From Rhizobacter terrae (GTDB taxonomy: Bacteria > Pseudomonadota > Gammaproteobacteria > Burkholderiales > Burkholderiaceae_C): a DNA stretch of 64,000 nucleotides. Shown piece by piece: positions 17,749 to 27,653 of the stretch (positions are counted from its first letter, which is position 1; every line of letters starts with the position of its first letter). The position numbers and the translations under genes are program-made. The DNA lies in the NCBI RefSeq assembly GCF_003852895.1, contig NZ_QUSW01000001.1, forward strand, positions 1,116,001 to 1,180,000. Direction: 5' to 3'. The notes below the pieces were generated by a model. The model was not told the origin of the DNA, ran no database searches, and saw only the letters and a list, made by a program, of their open reading frames with translations.

Positions 17749-18260
17749 ACGCTCGCGCCGTGACCCTGCCGCCAGCCATGGCCGCCCTGCGCACCCAGGG
17801 CCTGGCCAAGTGGAAAGCCATGGCGCCGCGTGACCGCGCGGCGGCCGGCGTGGGCATCGCCGTGCTGGTGGTCTTCATCGTGTGGATGCTGCTGGTGGCC
17901 CCGGCCCTGCGCACCGTGCGCGAAGCGCCGGCCAAGCTCGACAAGCTGGAAGCCCAGCTGCAGCAGATGCAGCGCCTTGCGGCCGAAGCCAAGACCCTGC
18001 GCGGCGCACCCGAGGTGTCGGTGGCCCAGGCGGTGGAGCCGCTGAAGATGGCCACCGAACGCCTGGGCAACGGCTCGACCATCAACATCCAGGGCGACCG
18101 CGCCACGCTCACCGTTACCGGTGTGTCCGGCGACGCGCTGCGCGACTGGCTCGGCGAGGCACGCACCGCCGCGCATGCACGGCCGGTGGAGGTCACCCTC
18201 AACCGCAACCCGCAAGGCTATGCCGGCACGGTCGTGGTCACCTTCGGGCCGGGGTCCTGA
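17745..18260 (+). CDS. gspM: Type II secretion assembly platform protein GspM
   Basis: 171 residues from ATG 17745, which overlaps the gspL stop (ATGA). A short cytoplasmic N-terminus leads to WKAMAPRDRAAAGVGIAVLVVFIVWMLLV, the single membrane helix, then a coiled-coil stretch (DKLEAQLQQMQRLAAEAKTL) and a small periplasmic ferredoxin-like domain. GspM stabilises GspL and links the platform to the pseudopilus. An upstream extension of the open frame lies inside gspL and is ignored. Confidence 0.9.
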   Translation: MNARAVTLPPAMAALRTQGLAKWKAMAPRDRAAAGVGIAVLVVFIVWMLLVAPALRTVREAPAKLDKLEAQLQQMQRLAAEAKTLRGAPEVSVAQAVEPLKMATERLGNGSTINIQGDRATLTVTGVSGDALRDWLGEARTAAHARPVEVTLNRNPQGYAGTVVVTFGPGS

Positions 18261-19159
18261 TGGCCACCTTGCTGCGTCGACGAGGGGCCAAGCGAGGCTG
18301 GAGCAACACGGTTGCCGCGACCGGCTGGGGTGAATCCACCTTTGCCGAGATGGCCTGGGACAAGGCCCGCAGCGCCGCCACGCGCTGGGGCGTGCTGGGG
18401 GCGGTGCTGGGCAGCGTGATCGGCATCATCGCCTTCGCGCCAGCAGCGTGGCTGGCCAGTGCCGTGGCCTCCGCCACGGGCGAGCGCCTGCTGCTGACCG
18501 AAGCCCGCGGGACGGTGTGGTCCGGCAGCGCCGTGCTCGTGCTCACCGGCGGCCCCGGCAGCCGCGATGCCAGCGCCCTGCCCGGCCGCCTCGAATGGAC
18601 CGTGGGCACCAAGGGCCTGGCCTTCGAGCTGCGCGCCAAGCACGACTGCTGCCTGAACAACAACCCAGTGGCCATCCAGTACCGGCCCGGACTGGGCAGC
18701 TCCGTCATCAAGATGGAGCCGCCGATGGGCGGGTGGATCGGCCAGTGGCCCAGTGCCTGGCTGGCCGGCATGGGCACGCCCTTCAACACCCTGCAGCTGG
18801 GCGGCTCCATCCGCATGACCACCCCTGGTTTCACCGTGGAGCAGGCCCAGGGCCGCGCGATCATGAACGGGCGGCTGGACATCGAGTTCGTCAACGCCTC
18901 CTCGCGCATGTCCACGCTGGACTCGCTGGGCAGCTACCGCGTGACGCTGGCTGGCGAAGGCGCCAACGGCACGCCCACGATGAACCTCACCACGCTGGAA
19001 GGCGCCTTGCAGCTCACGGGCAACGGCACCTGGGGCGCGGGCAAGTTCCGCTTCCGCGGCGAGGCGCGCGCCGCGGGCGCCGACGACGCCGCTCTCTCGA
19101 ATCTCCTGAACATCATCGGAAAGCGCGAAGGCGCGCGCTCCGTCATTTCGATCGGATGA
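18260..19159 (+). CDS. gspN: Type II secretion protein GspN
   Basis: 299 residues from the ATG overlapping the gspM stop by one base (TGATG). A basic N-terminus is followed by one membrane segment at about residues 44-68 and a beta-rich periplasmic domain containing TEARGTVWSGSAVLVL, the GspN family signature, and LDSLGSYRVTLAG. GspN is an accessory component found in a subset of systems, and its position between gspM and gspD is usual in Burkholderiales. Confidence 0.88.
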   Translation: MATLLRRRGAKRGWSNTVAATGWGESTFAEMAWDKARSAATRWGVLGAVLGSVIGIIAFAPAAWLASAVASATGERLLLTEARGTVWSGSAVLVLTGGPGSRDASALPGRLEWTVGTKGLAFELRAKHDCCLNNNPVAIQYRPGLGSSVIKMEPPMGGWIGQWPSAWLAGMGTPFNTLQLGGSIRMTTPGFTVEQAQGRAIMNGRLDIEFVNASSRMSTLDSLGSYRVTLAGEGANGTPTMNLTTLEGALQLTGNGTWGAGKFRFRGEARAAGADDAALSNLLNIIGKREGARSVISIG

Positions 19160-21369
19160 CCATGAAGCAACGCACACCATCGACCTCCTGGCACACGATG
19201 CCGCGACGGCTTGGGACGCGCAGCCTGGCCGCGGTGCTTTGCCTGTCGCTGGCGATGACGCCGGCCAGCTTCGCCCAATCGCCCAATGCCAAGTTCAAGG
19301 GAGAGCCGGTCACGCTGAACTTCGTCAATGCCGACATCGAAGGCGTGACGCGGGCCATGGCCGCCATCCTCAAGCAGCAGTTCGTGGTCGATCCGCGGGT
19401 CAAGGGCACCATCACCCTCTACAGCGAAGAGCCGCTGCTGCCGCGCGAGGCCTACCTGAACTTCCTGGCCGCGCTGCGCGGGCTGGGCTTCACGGTGGTC
19501 GAGTCCGGCGGCATCTACAAGGTGGTGCCCGAAGCCGATGCGAAGCTGCAGGCGGGCACCGTGTCGGTGGGCGGCGTGGACCGCCGCGGCGACCAGGTCA
19601 TCACCCAGATCTTCAAGCTCAACCACGAGAGCGCCAACAACATGGTGCCGGTGCTGCGTCCGCTGATCAGCCCGAACAACACCATCAACGCCAATCCCGG
19701 CAACAACTCGCTGGTCATCACCGACTACGCCGACAACCTCAACCGCATCGCCAAGATCATCGCGGCCATGGACACGCCAGCTGCCGGCGACGTGGAGGTG
19801 ATTCCGCTGCAGCATGCCGTGGCCTCAGATCTCGCCGTGATGGTGCAGCGCCTGACTGAAAGCAGCCCCGGTGCGCCCAACGTACCCGGCGTGTCGGGCA
19901 CAGGCGCATCCATCCTCGTTGATCCCCGCAGCAACTCGCTGCTGGTGCGCGCGCCGAATCCGGCACGCATGGCGGCCATCCGCTCGCTGGTGGAAAAGCT
20001 GGACAAGCCCATCCCGGGCAACAACCCGATGGGCAACATCTGGGTGGTCTACCTGAAGAACGCGGATGCGGTGAAGCTCGCGTCGGTGCTGCGCGCGGCC
20101 TACGGCGCGGGCGGCGGTGCGTCGTCCGGCGGCAGTTCCTCCACCGGTTCCTCGTCGACCTCCGGCGCGGTGCCGCCCACGCAGAACGCCCAGGGCGCGG
20201 GCGCAGGCGCTTCGCCGCAGTCCACCGCCCCGATCACGCCGTCGGCCGGACCGTCCACCGGTGGCTTCGTGCAGGCCGACCCCTCCACCAACTCGCTCAT
20301 CATCACCGCGCCCGAGCCGATGTACCGGCAGTTGCGCTCCGTGATCGACCAGCTCGATTCACGCCGTGCACAGGTCTACATCGAGTCGATGATCATCAAG
20401 GTCGATGCGACCAAGGCGGCCGAGTTCGGCTTCCAGTTCCAGGGGCCGCTGAACAGCACGGGCAGCAAGACCGTGGGCGTCGCAGGCACGAACTACAACG
20501 TCGCCCAGAACGGCGCGAACAACATCATTCCGCTGGCCGTTGGCATCGGCACCGGCAGCGCAACGCCTCCCGGCGTCGGGCTGAACGTCGGGCTGCTGCG
20601 GCAGTTCGGCGGGGTCTACACGTTGACGGCCCTGGCGCACTTCCTGGAGACCAAGACCGACGGCAACATCCTGTCCACGCCGAACCTGGTGACGCTGGAC
20701 AACGAGGAAGCCAAGATCGTCATCGGCCAGAACGTGCCCTTCATCACCGGCTCGTTCACCAACACCGGCACCAGTGGCAGCTCGGCCAACCCCTTCCAGA
20801 CCATCGAGCGCAAGGACGTGGGCCTCACGCTGCGCATCAAGCCACAGGTGGGCGAAGGCGGCACGGTGCGCATGACCATCTACCAGGAGAATTCCTCGGT
20901 CGATGCATCGAGCAAGTCTTCGCCGCAAGGCCTGACGACGGACAAGAGCGCCATCGAGACCAACGTGGTGGTCGACGACGGCCAGATCATGGTGCTGGGC
21001 GGCCTGCTCAAGGACGAATACAGCGGCGGCGTGAGCAAGGTGCCGGTGCTGGGCGACATCCCCGTGCTGGGCAACCTGTTCAAGACCGACACGCGCTCGC
21101 GCACCAAGAGCAACCTCATGGTGTTCCTGCGGCCGATCATCGTGCGCACGCAGGATGCGTCGAATGCGCTGACGATGGATCGGTACGACGCCATCCGCGG
21201 GCTGCAGCAGAACACGCAGCCTAACCACAGCATCGTGGTTCCAGTGAACGAAGCACCGGTCATCCCGCCGATCCAGACCCTGATTCCTCCGCCCGCGCCC
21301 GCCTCAGGCCCCGCGCCGACCGCCGCACCGGCCGCCTCGGCGCCGATGACGCCGCAAACCAAGAAGTAG
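19156..21369 (+). CDS. gspD: Type II secretion outer-membrane secretin GspD
   Basis: 737 residues from ATG 19156 (overlaps the gspN stop); ATG 19162 is equally possible. A signal peptide ends near ASFA, then the N0 domain ([39 protein letters not shown]), N1-N3 domains with a long Gly/Ser-rich linker at about residues 315-355, and the secretin core with [11 protein letters not shown] and [16 protein letters not shown]. The C-terminal tail is Pro/Ala-rich. GspD forms the outer-membrane pore. No pilotin gene (gspS) is present here. Confidence 0.96.
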   Translation: MTMKQRTPSTSWHTMPRRLGTRSLAAVLCLSLAMTPASFAQSPNAKFKGEPVTLNFVNADIEGVTRAMAAILKQQFVVDPRVKGTITLYSEEPLLPREAYLNFLAALRGLGFTVVESGGIYKVVPEADAKLQAGTVSVGGVDRRGDQVITQIFKLNHESANNMVPVLRPLISPNNTINANPGNNSLVITDYADNLNRIAKIIAAMDTPAAGDVEVIPLQHAVASDLAVMVQRLTESSPGAPNVPGVSGTGASILVDPRSNSLLVRAPNPARMAAIRSLVEKLDKPIPGNNPMGNIWVVYLKNADAVKLASVLRAAYGAGGGASSGGSSSTGSSSTSGAVPPTQNAQGAGAGASPQSTAPITPSAGPSTGGFVQADPSTNSLIITAPEPMYRQLRSVIDQLDSRRAQVYIESMIIKVDATKAAEFGFQFQGPLNSTGSKTVGVAGTNYNVAQNGANNIIPLAVGIGTGSATPPGVGLNVGLLRQFGGVYTLTALAHFLETKTDGNILSTPNLVTLDNEEAKIVIGQNVPFITGSFTNTGTSGSSANPFQTIERKDVGLTLRIKPQVGEGGTVRMTIYQENSSVDASSKSSPQGLTTDKSAIETNVVVDDGQIMVLGGLLKDEYSGGVSKVPVLGDIPVLGNLFKTDTRSRTKSNLMVFLRPIIVRTQDASNALTMDRYDAIRGLQQNTQPNHSIVVPVNEAPVIPPIQTLIPPPAPASGPAPTAAPAASAPMTPQTKK

Positions 21370-21385
21370 GACCCGAAAGGCCACC

Positions 21386-22807
21386 ATGGGCGCGCGCCAC
21401 CCTCTCCCCTACGCCTTCGCCAAGGCCCACACGCTGCTGCTGGAAGACGACGGCAACCAGCTCGTGCTGTGGGCGCCCGAGACGGTGCCCTTCGCCGCCC
21501 TGAGCGAAGTGATCCGCCTGTACGACGTGGATGCGCTGGAGCGCGAGGCCGCGGCCACCCTCACCAACCGTATCGCCGCGGCCTATGCAGGCGGTGAATC
21601 GAGCGCCGCCACCGTGATCGGCGAAGTCGAGAGCGCGGTGGACCTGAGCCGCATGATGCAGGAGATCCCCGCGGTCGAAGACCTGCTGGAAGCGGCCAAC
21701 GACGCGCCCATCATCCGCATGCTCAACGCCCTGCTCACGCAGGCCGCGAAGGACGGCGCCTCGGACATCCACATCGAGCCCTACGAGCGTTCGAGCTCGG
21801 TGCGCTTCCGCGTGGACGGCACGCTGCGCGAGGTGGTGCAGCCCAACAAGGCGCTGCACGCGGCGATGATCTCGCGCCTGAAGATCATGGCCGAGCTGGA
21901 CATCGCCGAGAAGCGCCTGCCGCAGGACGGCCGCATCTCGCTGCGCATCGGCGGCCGCGCGGTGGACGTTCGCGTGTCCACGCTGCCCTCCGCACACGGC
22001 GAACGCGCCGTGCTGCGTCTGCTCGACAAGGGCGAGTCCAAGTTCACCCTCGAAGGGCTGGGCATGGACGGCGAGGTGCTCAACAAGTTCGACAAGCTCA
22101 TCCAGCAGCCGCACGGCATCGTGCTCGTGACCGGCCCGACGGGCTCGGGCAAGACGACCACGCTGTACGCCTCGCTCGGCCGCGTGGACACCTCCACCAC
22201 CAACGTGCTGACGGTGGAAGACCCGGTCGAATACGAGCTGGCCGGCATCGGGCAGACGCAGGTCAATCCGAAGATCGACCTCACCTTCGCCAAGGCCTTG
22301 CGCGCCATCCTGCGCCAGGACCCGGACGTCATCATGATCGGCGAGATCCGCGACTTCGAGACCGCGCAGATCGCCATCCAGGCCTCGCTCACCGGCCACT
22401 TGGTGCTGGCCACCTTGCACACCAACGATGCGCCTTCTGCCGTCACCCGGCTGACCGACATGGGCGTGGAGCCCTTCCTGCTCAGCTCCAGCCTGCTGGG
22501 CGTGCTGGCGCAGCGCCTGGTGCGCAAGCTGTGCCCGGTGTGCAAGAAGCCCGATGGCCGCGGACGCTACCACCCGGTGGGCTGCGCCGCCTGCGGCCAG
22601 AGCGGCTACAAGGGCCGCACCGGCGTGTACGAGTTGATGGTGGCCGACGACAAGGTGCGCTCGATGATCCACAGCCGCGCCGCCGAGTCGCAGCTGTTCG
22701 TCGCGGCCGAACAAGGCGGCCTGCGCTCCATGCGCGAAGACGGCGAGCGCCTGATCGCCGAAGGGGTGACCTCGCCGGAAGAGGTGATGCGGGTGACGAG
22801 GGAGTAA
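21386..22807 (+). CDS. gspE: Type II secretion ATPase GspE
   Basis: 473 residues. Hexameric cytoplasmic ATPase that drives pseudopilus assembly. It has Walker [16 protein letters not shown] at about residue 247, the Asp box and Walker B region [14 protein letters not shown], the His box [16 protein letters not shown], and the tetracysteine zinc domain CPVCKK...CAACG that separates GspE and PilB-type ATPases from PilT. The N-terminal extension is somewhat short for a GspE. It starts 16 bases after gspD. Confidence 0.97.
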   Translation: MGARHPLPYAFAKAHTLLLEDDGNQLVLWAPETVPFAALSEVIRLYDVDALEREAAATLTNRIAAAYAGGESSAATVIGEVESAVDLSRMMQEIPAVEDLLEAANDAPIIRMLNALLTQAAKDGASDIHIEPYERSSSVRFRVDGTLREVVQPNKALHAAMISRLKIMAELDIAEKRLPQDGRISLRIGGRAVDVRVSTLPSAHGERAVLRLLDKGESKFTLEGLGMDGEVLNKFDKLIQQPHGIVLVTGPTGSGKTTTLYASLGRVDTSTTNVLTVEDPVEYELAGIGQTQVNPKIDLTFAKALRAILRQDPDVIMIGEIRDFETAQIAIQASLTGHLVLATLHTNDAPSAVTRLTDMGVEPFLLSSSLLGVLAQRLVRKLCPVCKKPDGRGRYHPVGCAACGQSGYKGRTGVYELMVADDKVRSMIHSRAAESQLFVAAEQGGLRSMREDGERLIAEGVTSPEEVMRVTRE

Positions 22808-22810
22808 GCG

Positions 22811-24025
22811 ATGCCCGCCTACAAGTTCGAGGCGCTGGACGCCGCCGGCAAGGCCACCACCGGCCTGCTGGAAGCCGACAACGCCCGCGCCGCCCGCGCG
22901 CAGCTTCGCGCGCAGTCGCTGGTGCCGCTGGATGTCACGCAGGTCTCCGCCGCGAACCGCGAAGGCAAGTCCTCGCGCTTCCAGCGCCGCGTGTTCTCGC
23001 AAACAGGCCTGGCCGTATGGACGCGCCAGATGGCCGGCCTCGTCGGCAGCGGCCTGCCGCTGGAACGCGCGCTCACGGCCCTGGCCGATGAATCCGAAGA
23101 CCCGAAGCAGCGCGAGCTGATCGCCCACCTGCGCTCCGAAGTGAACGCCGGTTCGCCCTTTGCCCGTGCGCTGGCCGGCTCGCCCCGCGAGTTCGACGAC
23201 GTGTACCGCGGCGTGGTCGCGGCCGGCGAGGCCAGCGGCGCCCTGGGCCAGGTGCTGGAACGGCTGGCAGATGACCTCGAAGAACGCCAGGCCCTGCGCA
23301 ACAAGCTCATCGGCGCCACGCTGTACCCGGCCATCGTGTCGATGATCGCGGTGGTGATCGTGATCTTCCTCGTCACCTACGTGGTGCCGCAGGTGGCGTC
23401 GGTGTTCACCAGCTCCAAGCGCGCCCTGCCCTTCCTCACCGTGCTGATGCTGAGCATCAGCAGCTTTCTTCGCAGCTACGGCTGGCTGCTGCTGCTGGCG
23501 CTGATCGCCGGCGTCGCGGGTTTGATGACGGCCTTGCGCAACGAGGCCTTCCGCGAACGCTTCGATGCGGGCTGGCTCGGCCTTCCGCTGATCGGCCGGC
23601 TCTCGCGCGGCTACAACGCAGCGCGCTTCTCCGGCACGCTGGCGATGCTGGCCGGGGCGGGCGTGCCCATCCTGAAAGCCTTGCAGGCTGCGGCAGAAAC
23701 CTTGTCCAACCGCGCCATGCGGGCCGATGCGCTCGAAGCGCTGGTGCAGGTGCGCGAAGGCGCGCCGCTGGCCTCGGCACTGGCCGGCAAGAAGCGCTTC
23801 CCGGGGCTGCTGGCGATGTTCTGCCGCTTGGGCGAGCAAACCGGGCAATTGCCGAAGATGCTCGATCGTGCAGCCAAGCAGCTGTCGGCTGAAGTGCAGC
23901 GGCGGGCCATGGCCATGGCCACCATCCTGGAACCCTTGCTCATCGTGGCGATGGGCGGGGTCGTCATGCTGATCGTGCTGGCGGTGCTTCTTCCCATCAT
24001 CCAACTCAACACCTGGGTCAAGTAA
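22811..24025 (+). CDS. gspF: Type II secretion inner-membrane platform protein GspF
   Basis: 404 residues. Polytopic platform protein with two tandem GspF domains: the first contains WTRQMAGLVGSGLPLERAL, the second FSGTLAMLAGAGVPILKAL. Three membrane helices are visible (about residues 172-195, 222-242 and 377-399). It interacts with GspE and GspL. It starts three bases after gspE and ends the operon. A downstream inverted repeat at 24079-24115 (AGGGGCTT / AAGCCCCT) has no U-run on this strand, so it is a poor terminator. Confidence 0.95.
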   Translation: MPAYKFEALDAAGKATTGLLEADNARAARAQLRAQSLVPLDVTQVSAANREGKSSRFQRRVFSQTGLAVWTRQMAGLVGSGLPLERALTALADESEDPKQRELIAHLRSEVNAGSPFARALAGSPREFDDVYRGVVAAGEASGALGQVLERLADDLEERQALRNKLIGATLYPAIVSMIAVVIVIFLVTYVVPQVASVFTSSKRALPFLTVLMLSISSFLRSYGWLLLLALIAGVAGLMTALRNEAFRERFDAGWLGLPLIGRLSRGYNAARFSGTLAMLAGAGVPILKALQAAAETLSNRAMRADALEALVQVREGAPLASALAGKKRFPGLLAMFCRLGEQTGQLPKMLDRAAKQLSAEVQRRAMAMATILEPLLIVAMGGVVMLIVLAVLLPIIQLNTWVK

Positions 24026-24151
24026 GGCCGGAACTTTTGCGTCAGGCACGCAATCTGCATGTCAATTGACACGAACTTAGGGGCTTTTTCCTGGTGCATT
24101 CCTGAAGCCCCTCTGCTTCAATCAAGCCAGACCTGTTGTTCGGAGGTTCTC

Positions 24152-25147
24152 ATGGGTGATTCCAATGAGCTGGTTCCGCTGACACGCCGGGGCATCCCGA
24201 TTGCCCGCATGCGGCACGTGTACCGGGTGGACGAGGTCGGGCGCAAGCTGGACAAGCTGCCGCCCAAGGAACATGAGAGCCTGCGCGCCACCTACGAGCG
24301 CATGATCGAAAAAGGTTCCGAACGCTTCCAGGTGAAACCTTCCGGCCTGCCGGTGATGGACCACCTCTACGACGACCTGCCCAACTTCACCGACGTGCTG
24401 GACGACGTGCGCCGCCAGCTCGCCCTGTGCGAAGACAGCCGCGACGCGCTGGAGATCACGCCCTTGCTCCTGCTGGGCCCGCCGGGCGTGGGCAAGACGC
24501 ACTTCGCGCGCGAACTCTCGCAGCTGCTGGGCACCGGCATGGGCTTCGTCTCGATGAGCTCGCTCACCGCAGGCTGGGTGCTCAGCGGCGCTTCCAGCCA
24601 ATGGAAAGGCGCGCGTCCCGGCAAGGTGTTCGAAACGCTGGTTGACGGCCAGTACGCCAACCCGGTGATGGTCGTCGACGAGATCGACAAGGCGGGTGGC
24701 GAGCATGCCTACGATCCGCTGGGTGCGCTGTACAGCCTGCTGGAGCACGACACCGCCGGCTCTTTCACCGACGAATTCGCGGAAGTGCCCATCGACGCCA
24801 GCCAGGTGATCTGGGTGGCCACGGCCAACGACGCACGCAACATCCCCGAGCCCATCCTGAACCGGATGAACGTCTACGAGGTGCAGATGCCCGACCGCGA
24901 GGCGGCTCGGCACATCGCGGCCAAGCTGTACCGCAGCATCCGCGCGGACCACGACTGGGGCTCGCGCTTCGATCCCGAACCTGCGGCAGAGGTGCTCGAC
25001 CGCATGAGCGAACTGGCGCCGCGCGAGATGCGGCGGGCCTGGATGACGGCCTTCGGCAATGCCAAGCTCGATCGTCGTGAATCCGTGCAGCCGAAAGACC
25101 TGCCCGAGCCTGGCGGGCGCAAGTCAAGCATCGGGTTCGTGCAGTAG
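24152..25147 (+). CDS. AAA+ ATPase, Lon-like module without protease domain
   Basis: 331 residues from ATG 24152 with CGGAGG eight bases upstream. It has Walker A LLGPPGVGKTHFA (about 108-119), Walker B PVMVVDEIDKAGG (171-183), sensor I VIWVATAND (about 220) and an arginine-finger region NIPEPILNRM. The spacing and the DEIDK form resemble the Lon ATPase module, but the protein ends after the AAA lid and lacks the Ser-Lys protease domain and the Lon N-domain. The N-terminal 100 residues (DKLPPKEHESLRATYERM) may bind a partner. Its role is unknown. It follows gspF by 126 bases but has its own ribosome-binding site. Confidence 0.85.
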   Translation: MGDSNELVPLTRRGIPIARMRHVYRVDEVGRKLDKLPPKEHESLRATYERMIEKGSERFQVKPSGLPVMDHLYDDLPNFTDVLDDVRRQLALCEDSRDALEITPLLLLGPPGVGKTHFARELSQLLGTGMGFVSMSSLTAGWVLSGASSQWKGARPGKVFETLVDGQYANPVMVVDEIDKAGGEHAYDPLGALYSLLEHDTAGSFTDEFAEVPIDASQVIWVATANDARNIPEPILNRMNVYEVQMPDREAARHIAAKLYRSIRADHDWGSRFDPEPAAEVLDRMSELAPREMRRAWMTAFGNAKLDRRESVQPKDLPEPGGRKSSIGFVQ

Positions 25148-25206
25148 GTCTGCGCGGAAACCTGCTGAAGGGCGGATACAGTGCGGCCTCACCCGTGAGG
25201 CCGCCC

Positions 25207-25554
25207 ATGAATCTCGACACCTTCCTGACCAAGCTCCAGTCCGCTCCCGCGTCGATCAGCTTCGACGACACGATGGCGGCCATCGCCAGCGCCTACGACT
25301 TCACCCCCACCGCATTCACCAACGGCGGCCTGCGCAACGAAGCCGGGCAGAACTCGCGCTCGTGCCAGCTCTTCGCCTTCGCGAAGCTGCAAGGCCTGAG
25401 CCCAGACCAGACGCTCGCCTGCTACGGTGCCTACTACCGCGATGACGTGCTCAAGAACCCGCAAGGCACCGACCACATGAACATCCGCAACTTCATGAAG
25501 CACGGGTGGGAGGGTGTGGGCTTCGAAGGTGAACCCCTCCAGCCTCGCGCTTGA
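25207..25554 (+). CDS. HopJ-family small protein
   Basis: 115 residues from ATG 25207; a GTG four codons earlier is less likely. It matches the HopJ type III effector family over its length, with SFDDTMAAIASAYDFTPTAFTNG and NSRSCQLFAFAKLQGLS visible. The family is widespread in bacteria without type III secretion, and no such system is in this window, so an effector role is doubtful. Its function is unknown. The gene converges on the Crp/Fnr gene, with two bases between their stops. Confidence 0.8.
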   Translation: MNLDTFLTKLQSAPASISFDDTMAAIASAYDFTPTAFTNGGLRNEAGQNSRSCQLFAFAKLQGLSPDQTLACYGAYYRDDVLKNPQGTDHMNIRNFMKHGWEGVGFEGEPLQPRA

Positions 25555-25556
25555 GT

Positions 25557-26291
25557 TCAGGTGCCCATCGCCCCGTAGGTCTTCAACCCATCCAGGTCCA
25601 GCACCGTCACCCCGCGCGGTTCCACCTTCAGCAACCCGCAGGTCTGCAAGGTCCGCAAGGCCACGTTGACCCGCTGGCGGGAGATGCCGCACAGCAGGCC
25701 GATCTCCTGCTGCCGCAGGTCCACGTAGGCACGCGGCTCGGGGTAGAGGTCGGTGCTGAACAGCGTGGAGATGCAGCGTGCGACCCGGGCATCGGTGTCC
25801 AGCAGGCGGTCGTACTCCAGCATGCCGATGAACAGGCTCAGCCGCGAGTTCAGCAGGTGCTGCAGGTGGTGGTTGAAGGGCAGGCTGGTCGCGCGCAGCC
25901 GCTCGAAGGTCGTGCGCGGCACCATGGCCACGCGACAGGGGCGCAGCGCCACCACGTCGTAGCGTCGCGCCTCGTGCTTGAGCAGCGAGCCTTCGCCGAA
26001 CCAGCCGCCGGTGTTGATGCCCGTGAGCGTGCTCACCTTGCCGTCCGGCGACGTCACCGACATCTTCAGCAGGCCGTCGATCACGCCGATCCAGTGGTCC
26101 ACCACCTGCCCCATGCGGGCCACCATGCCGCCCGCAGGCACTTGCCGCTCGAAGGACTCGGCGATCACGCGCTCCAGCTCGGGCTCGGTCAGCGTGCGGC
26201 CCCACAGCGAATGGCGGATCACGCCTTCCAGCGTGGGCAGCCGGTGGCCGGGCGAGAGATGGATGACCTTCAAGGGATTCGATGCCGTCAT
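25557..26291 (-). CDS. Crp/Fnr family transcriptional regulator (paralog 1)
   Basis: 244 residues from the ATG that overlaps the stop of the upstream binding-protein gene (ATGA). An N-terminal cyclic-nucleotide-like beta barrel with GGWFGEGSLLKHE (about 96-106) lacks the Arg-Ser pair that E. coli Crp uses for cAMP, so another ligand is likely. There is no Fnr-type cysteine cluster. The C-terminal helix-turn-helix contains SRQRVN at 204-209. The same six residues occur in the paralog at 29833. It is the second gene of a two-gene operon with a Liv-type binding protein. Probably controls itself and the ligase/Liv operon. Confidence 0.9.
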   Translation of the reverse strand: MTASNPLKVIHLSPGHRLPTLEGVIRHSLWGRTLTEPELERVIAESFERQVPAGGMVARMGQVVDHWIGVIDGLLKMSVTSPDGKVSTLTGINTGGWFGEGSLLKHEARRYDVVALRPCRVAMVPRTTFERLRATSLPFNHHLQHLLNSRLSLFIGMLEYDRLLDTDARVARCISTLFSTDLYPEPRAYVDLRQQEIGLLCGISRQRVNVALRTLQTCGLLKVEPRGVTVLDLDGLKTYGAMGT

Positions 26292-27469
26292 CGGATGAAC
26301 TTCCCACCGCGTCCGATCATCGTCAGCTCCACGAAGCGCGACGCGTTGCGCCCGGGTTGCTGGAAATGCAGCTCGAAGCCGCCGATGTCGAGCCGATGGA
26401 TCGACCATACCGCATCGACGAAGCTCTTGCGCGTGAGATTTCGCCCGGCGCGTTGAAGTGCCTCGACAAAGACGCGGGCGTTGATGAATCCTTCCAGCGC
26501 CAGGTGCGAGGGCTCCATGCCCGAGGGCGCCGCCTTCCACGCCTGCTGGAAGTCGCGCACCACCGGCACGACCGCGTTGGTGGGCATGGGCACCACCTGC
26601 GACACGGCGATGCCGATGCCGTCGTCACCCAGTGCCGAGAGCGTGGCAGCCGAGCCCATCACCGACAGCGCGTACAGCGGCAGGCCGCGCTTCTCGGCAC
26701 GGAAGGCCTTGATGAACGCCACCGTGGGCTTGCCGGCCAGGCCCAGCAGCACGGCTTCAGGGCCGGCCGCGGCAATGCGCTTCGCGGCAGCGGCCGCATC
26801 GCTGGCATCGCTTTGCACCGGCGCCGACACCACGGCCTGCAGGCGATGCTTCTTCATCGCTGCTTCCGCCGCGCTCATCACCTCCTTGCCGAAGGAGTTG
26901 TTCTGGTAGGCCACGCCCACTCGCTGGATGCCGATGGTGGCCAGGTGCTCCACGAGCCGCTCCGTCTCCTCGGGGTAGCTCGCGCGCAGGTTTAGCACGT
27001 TGCGCATGTCCGCCGGCCGCGCCGAACTGGCACCGGTGAGCGGCGAGAAGCAGGGAATGTCGGTGTTGCGGATCAGCGGCAGCGTGCCTTCGATGATGGG
27101 CGTGCCCATGCAGCCGAACAGGCCGAAGAGGCCGGGGTCCTTGATGAAGCCGTCGATGTTCGCCAGCGCGCGCTTCACGTCGTAGCCATCGTCGCGCGCC
27201 ACGAGTTCGATGCGGCGGCCATTCACGCCGCCACGGGCATTGACGGCATCGAAATACAGCTTGGAACCCTGGTGCATCGCGGCACCGATGTCGGCCAGCG
27301 GACCGGTCAGCGCCACCGTCTGCCCGAGACGGATGACGTCGTCCTGCGCGAAGGCACTGGGCGCCGCGGCCGATGCGGCAAGTGCCGCGGCCTGGGCCAG
27401 CCAGTTGCGGCGAGTCATCAGGAAATTCGTCGACGTGGGGTCCGAAGACCCGCCAGAGGAACCGCTCAT
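26288..27469 (-). CDS. Lone branched-chain-amino-acid-type ABC substrate-binding protein
   Basis: 393 residues. The start at 27469 has GGAG seven bases upstream. The leader contains TRRNWLAQAAALAASAAAPSAFA, so export is likely by the Tat route. The mature part, VIRLGQTVALTGPLADIG, then NARGGVNGRRIELVARDDGYD, is a type I periplasmic-binding fold of the LivJ/LivK family. There is no permease or ATPase beside it. It is co-transcribed with a Crp/Fnr gene and its promoter matches that of the Liv operon at 30.7 kb, so it may be an alternative receptor for that transporter. Confidence 0.9.
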   Translation of the reverse strand: MSGSSGGSSDPTSTNFLMTRRNWLAQAAALAASAAAPSAFAQDDVIRLGQTVALTGPLADIGAAMHQGSKLYFDAVNARGGVNGRRIELVARDDGYDVKRALANIDGFIKDPGLFGLFGCMGTPIIEGTLPLIRNTDIPCFSPLTGASSARPADMRNVLNLRASYPEETERLVEHLATIGIQRVGVAYQNNSFGKEVMSAAEAAMKKHRLQAVVSAPVQSDASDAAAAAKRIAAAGPEAVLLGLAGKPTVAFIKAFRAEKRGLPLYALSVMGSAATLSALGDDGIGIAVSQVVPMPTNAVVPVVRDFQQAWKAAPSGMEPSHLALEGFINARVFVEALQRAGRNLTRKSFVDAVWSIHRLDIGGFELHFQQPGRNASRFVELTMIGRGGKFIR

Positions 27470-27512
27470 TTGCTACTCCACAGCCGCCGCTCAGCTGGCG
27501 GCATGGGGGCGG

Positions 27513-27556
27513 ATGCTAGGCAGGCGTCGAGGCCCGTCCTGTCGTCGCGACGACAG
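27513..27556 (-). promoter_or_regulatory. Class II Crp-type promoter of the binding-protein/Crp operon
   Basis: An 18-bp perfect palindrome at 27539-27556 contains TGTCG-N6-CGACA. After 20 bases comes the minus-strand -10 TAGCAT (27518-27513), which puts the start near 27506, the palindrome centre at about -41.5 and a 37-base leader before the ATG. Palindrome core, spacing and -10 match the site at 30630-30673. See findings. Confidence 0.7.
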
Positions 27557-27653
27557 CGCGTAAGCATTTGCGTCCGTGATTTCCCGGAAAGCGGACGAAC
27601 GGTATGGCCCGCCGTGACCGGGTCGACGACCTGGCACCCGTATCATCGACCGC

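Noticed and set aside
24061-24071. Promoter at GTCAATTGACA before the AAA+ ATPase gene
   Set aside because: TTGACA is a good -35, but no acceptable -10 lies 16-18 bases downstream.
24079-24115. Terminator after gspF
   Set aside because: The 8-bp inverted repeat has a long loop and no U-run on the plus strand.
25207-25554. Type III secretion effector
   Set aside because: The HopJ family name reflects its first description; no type III genes are present and the family is common in non-pathogens.
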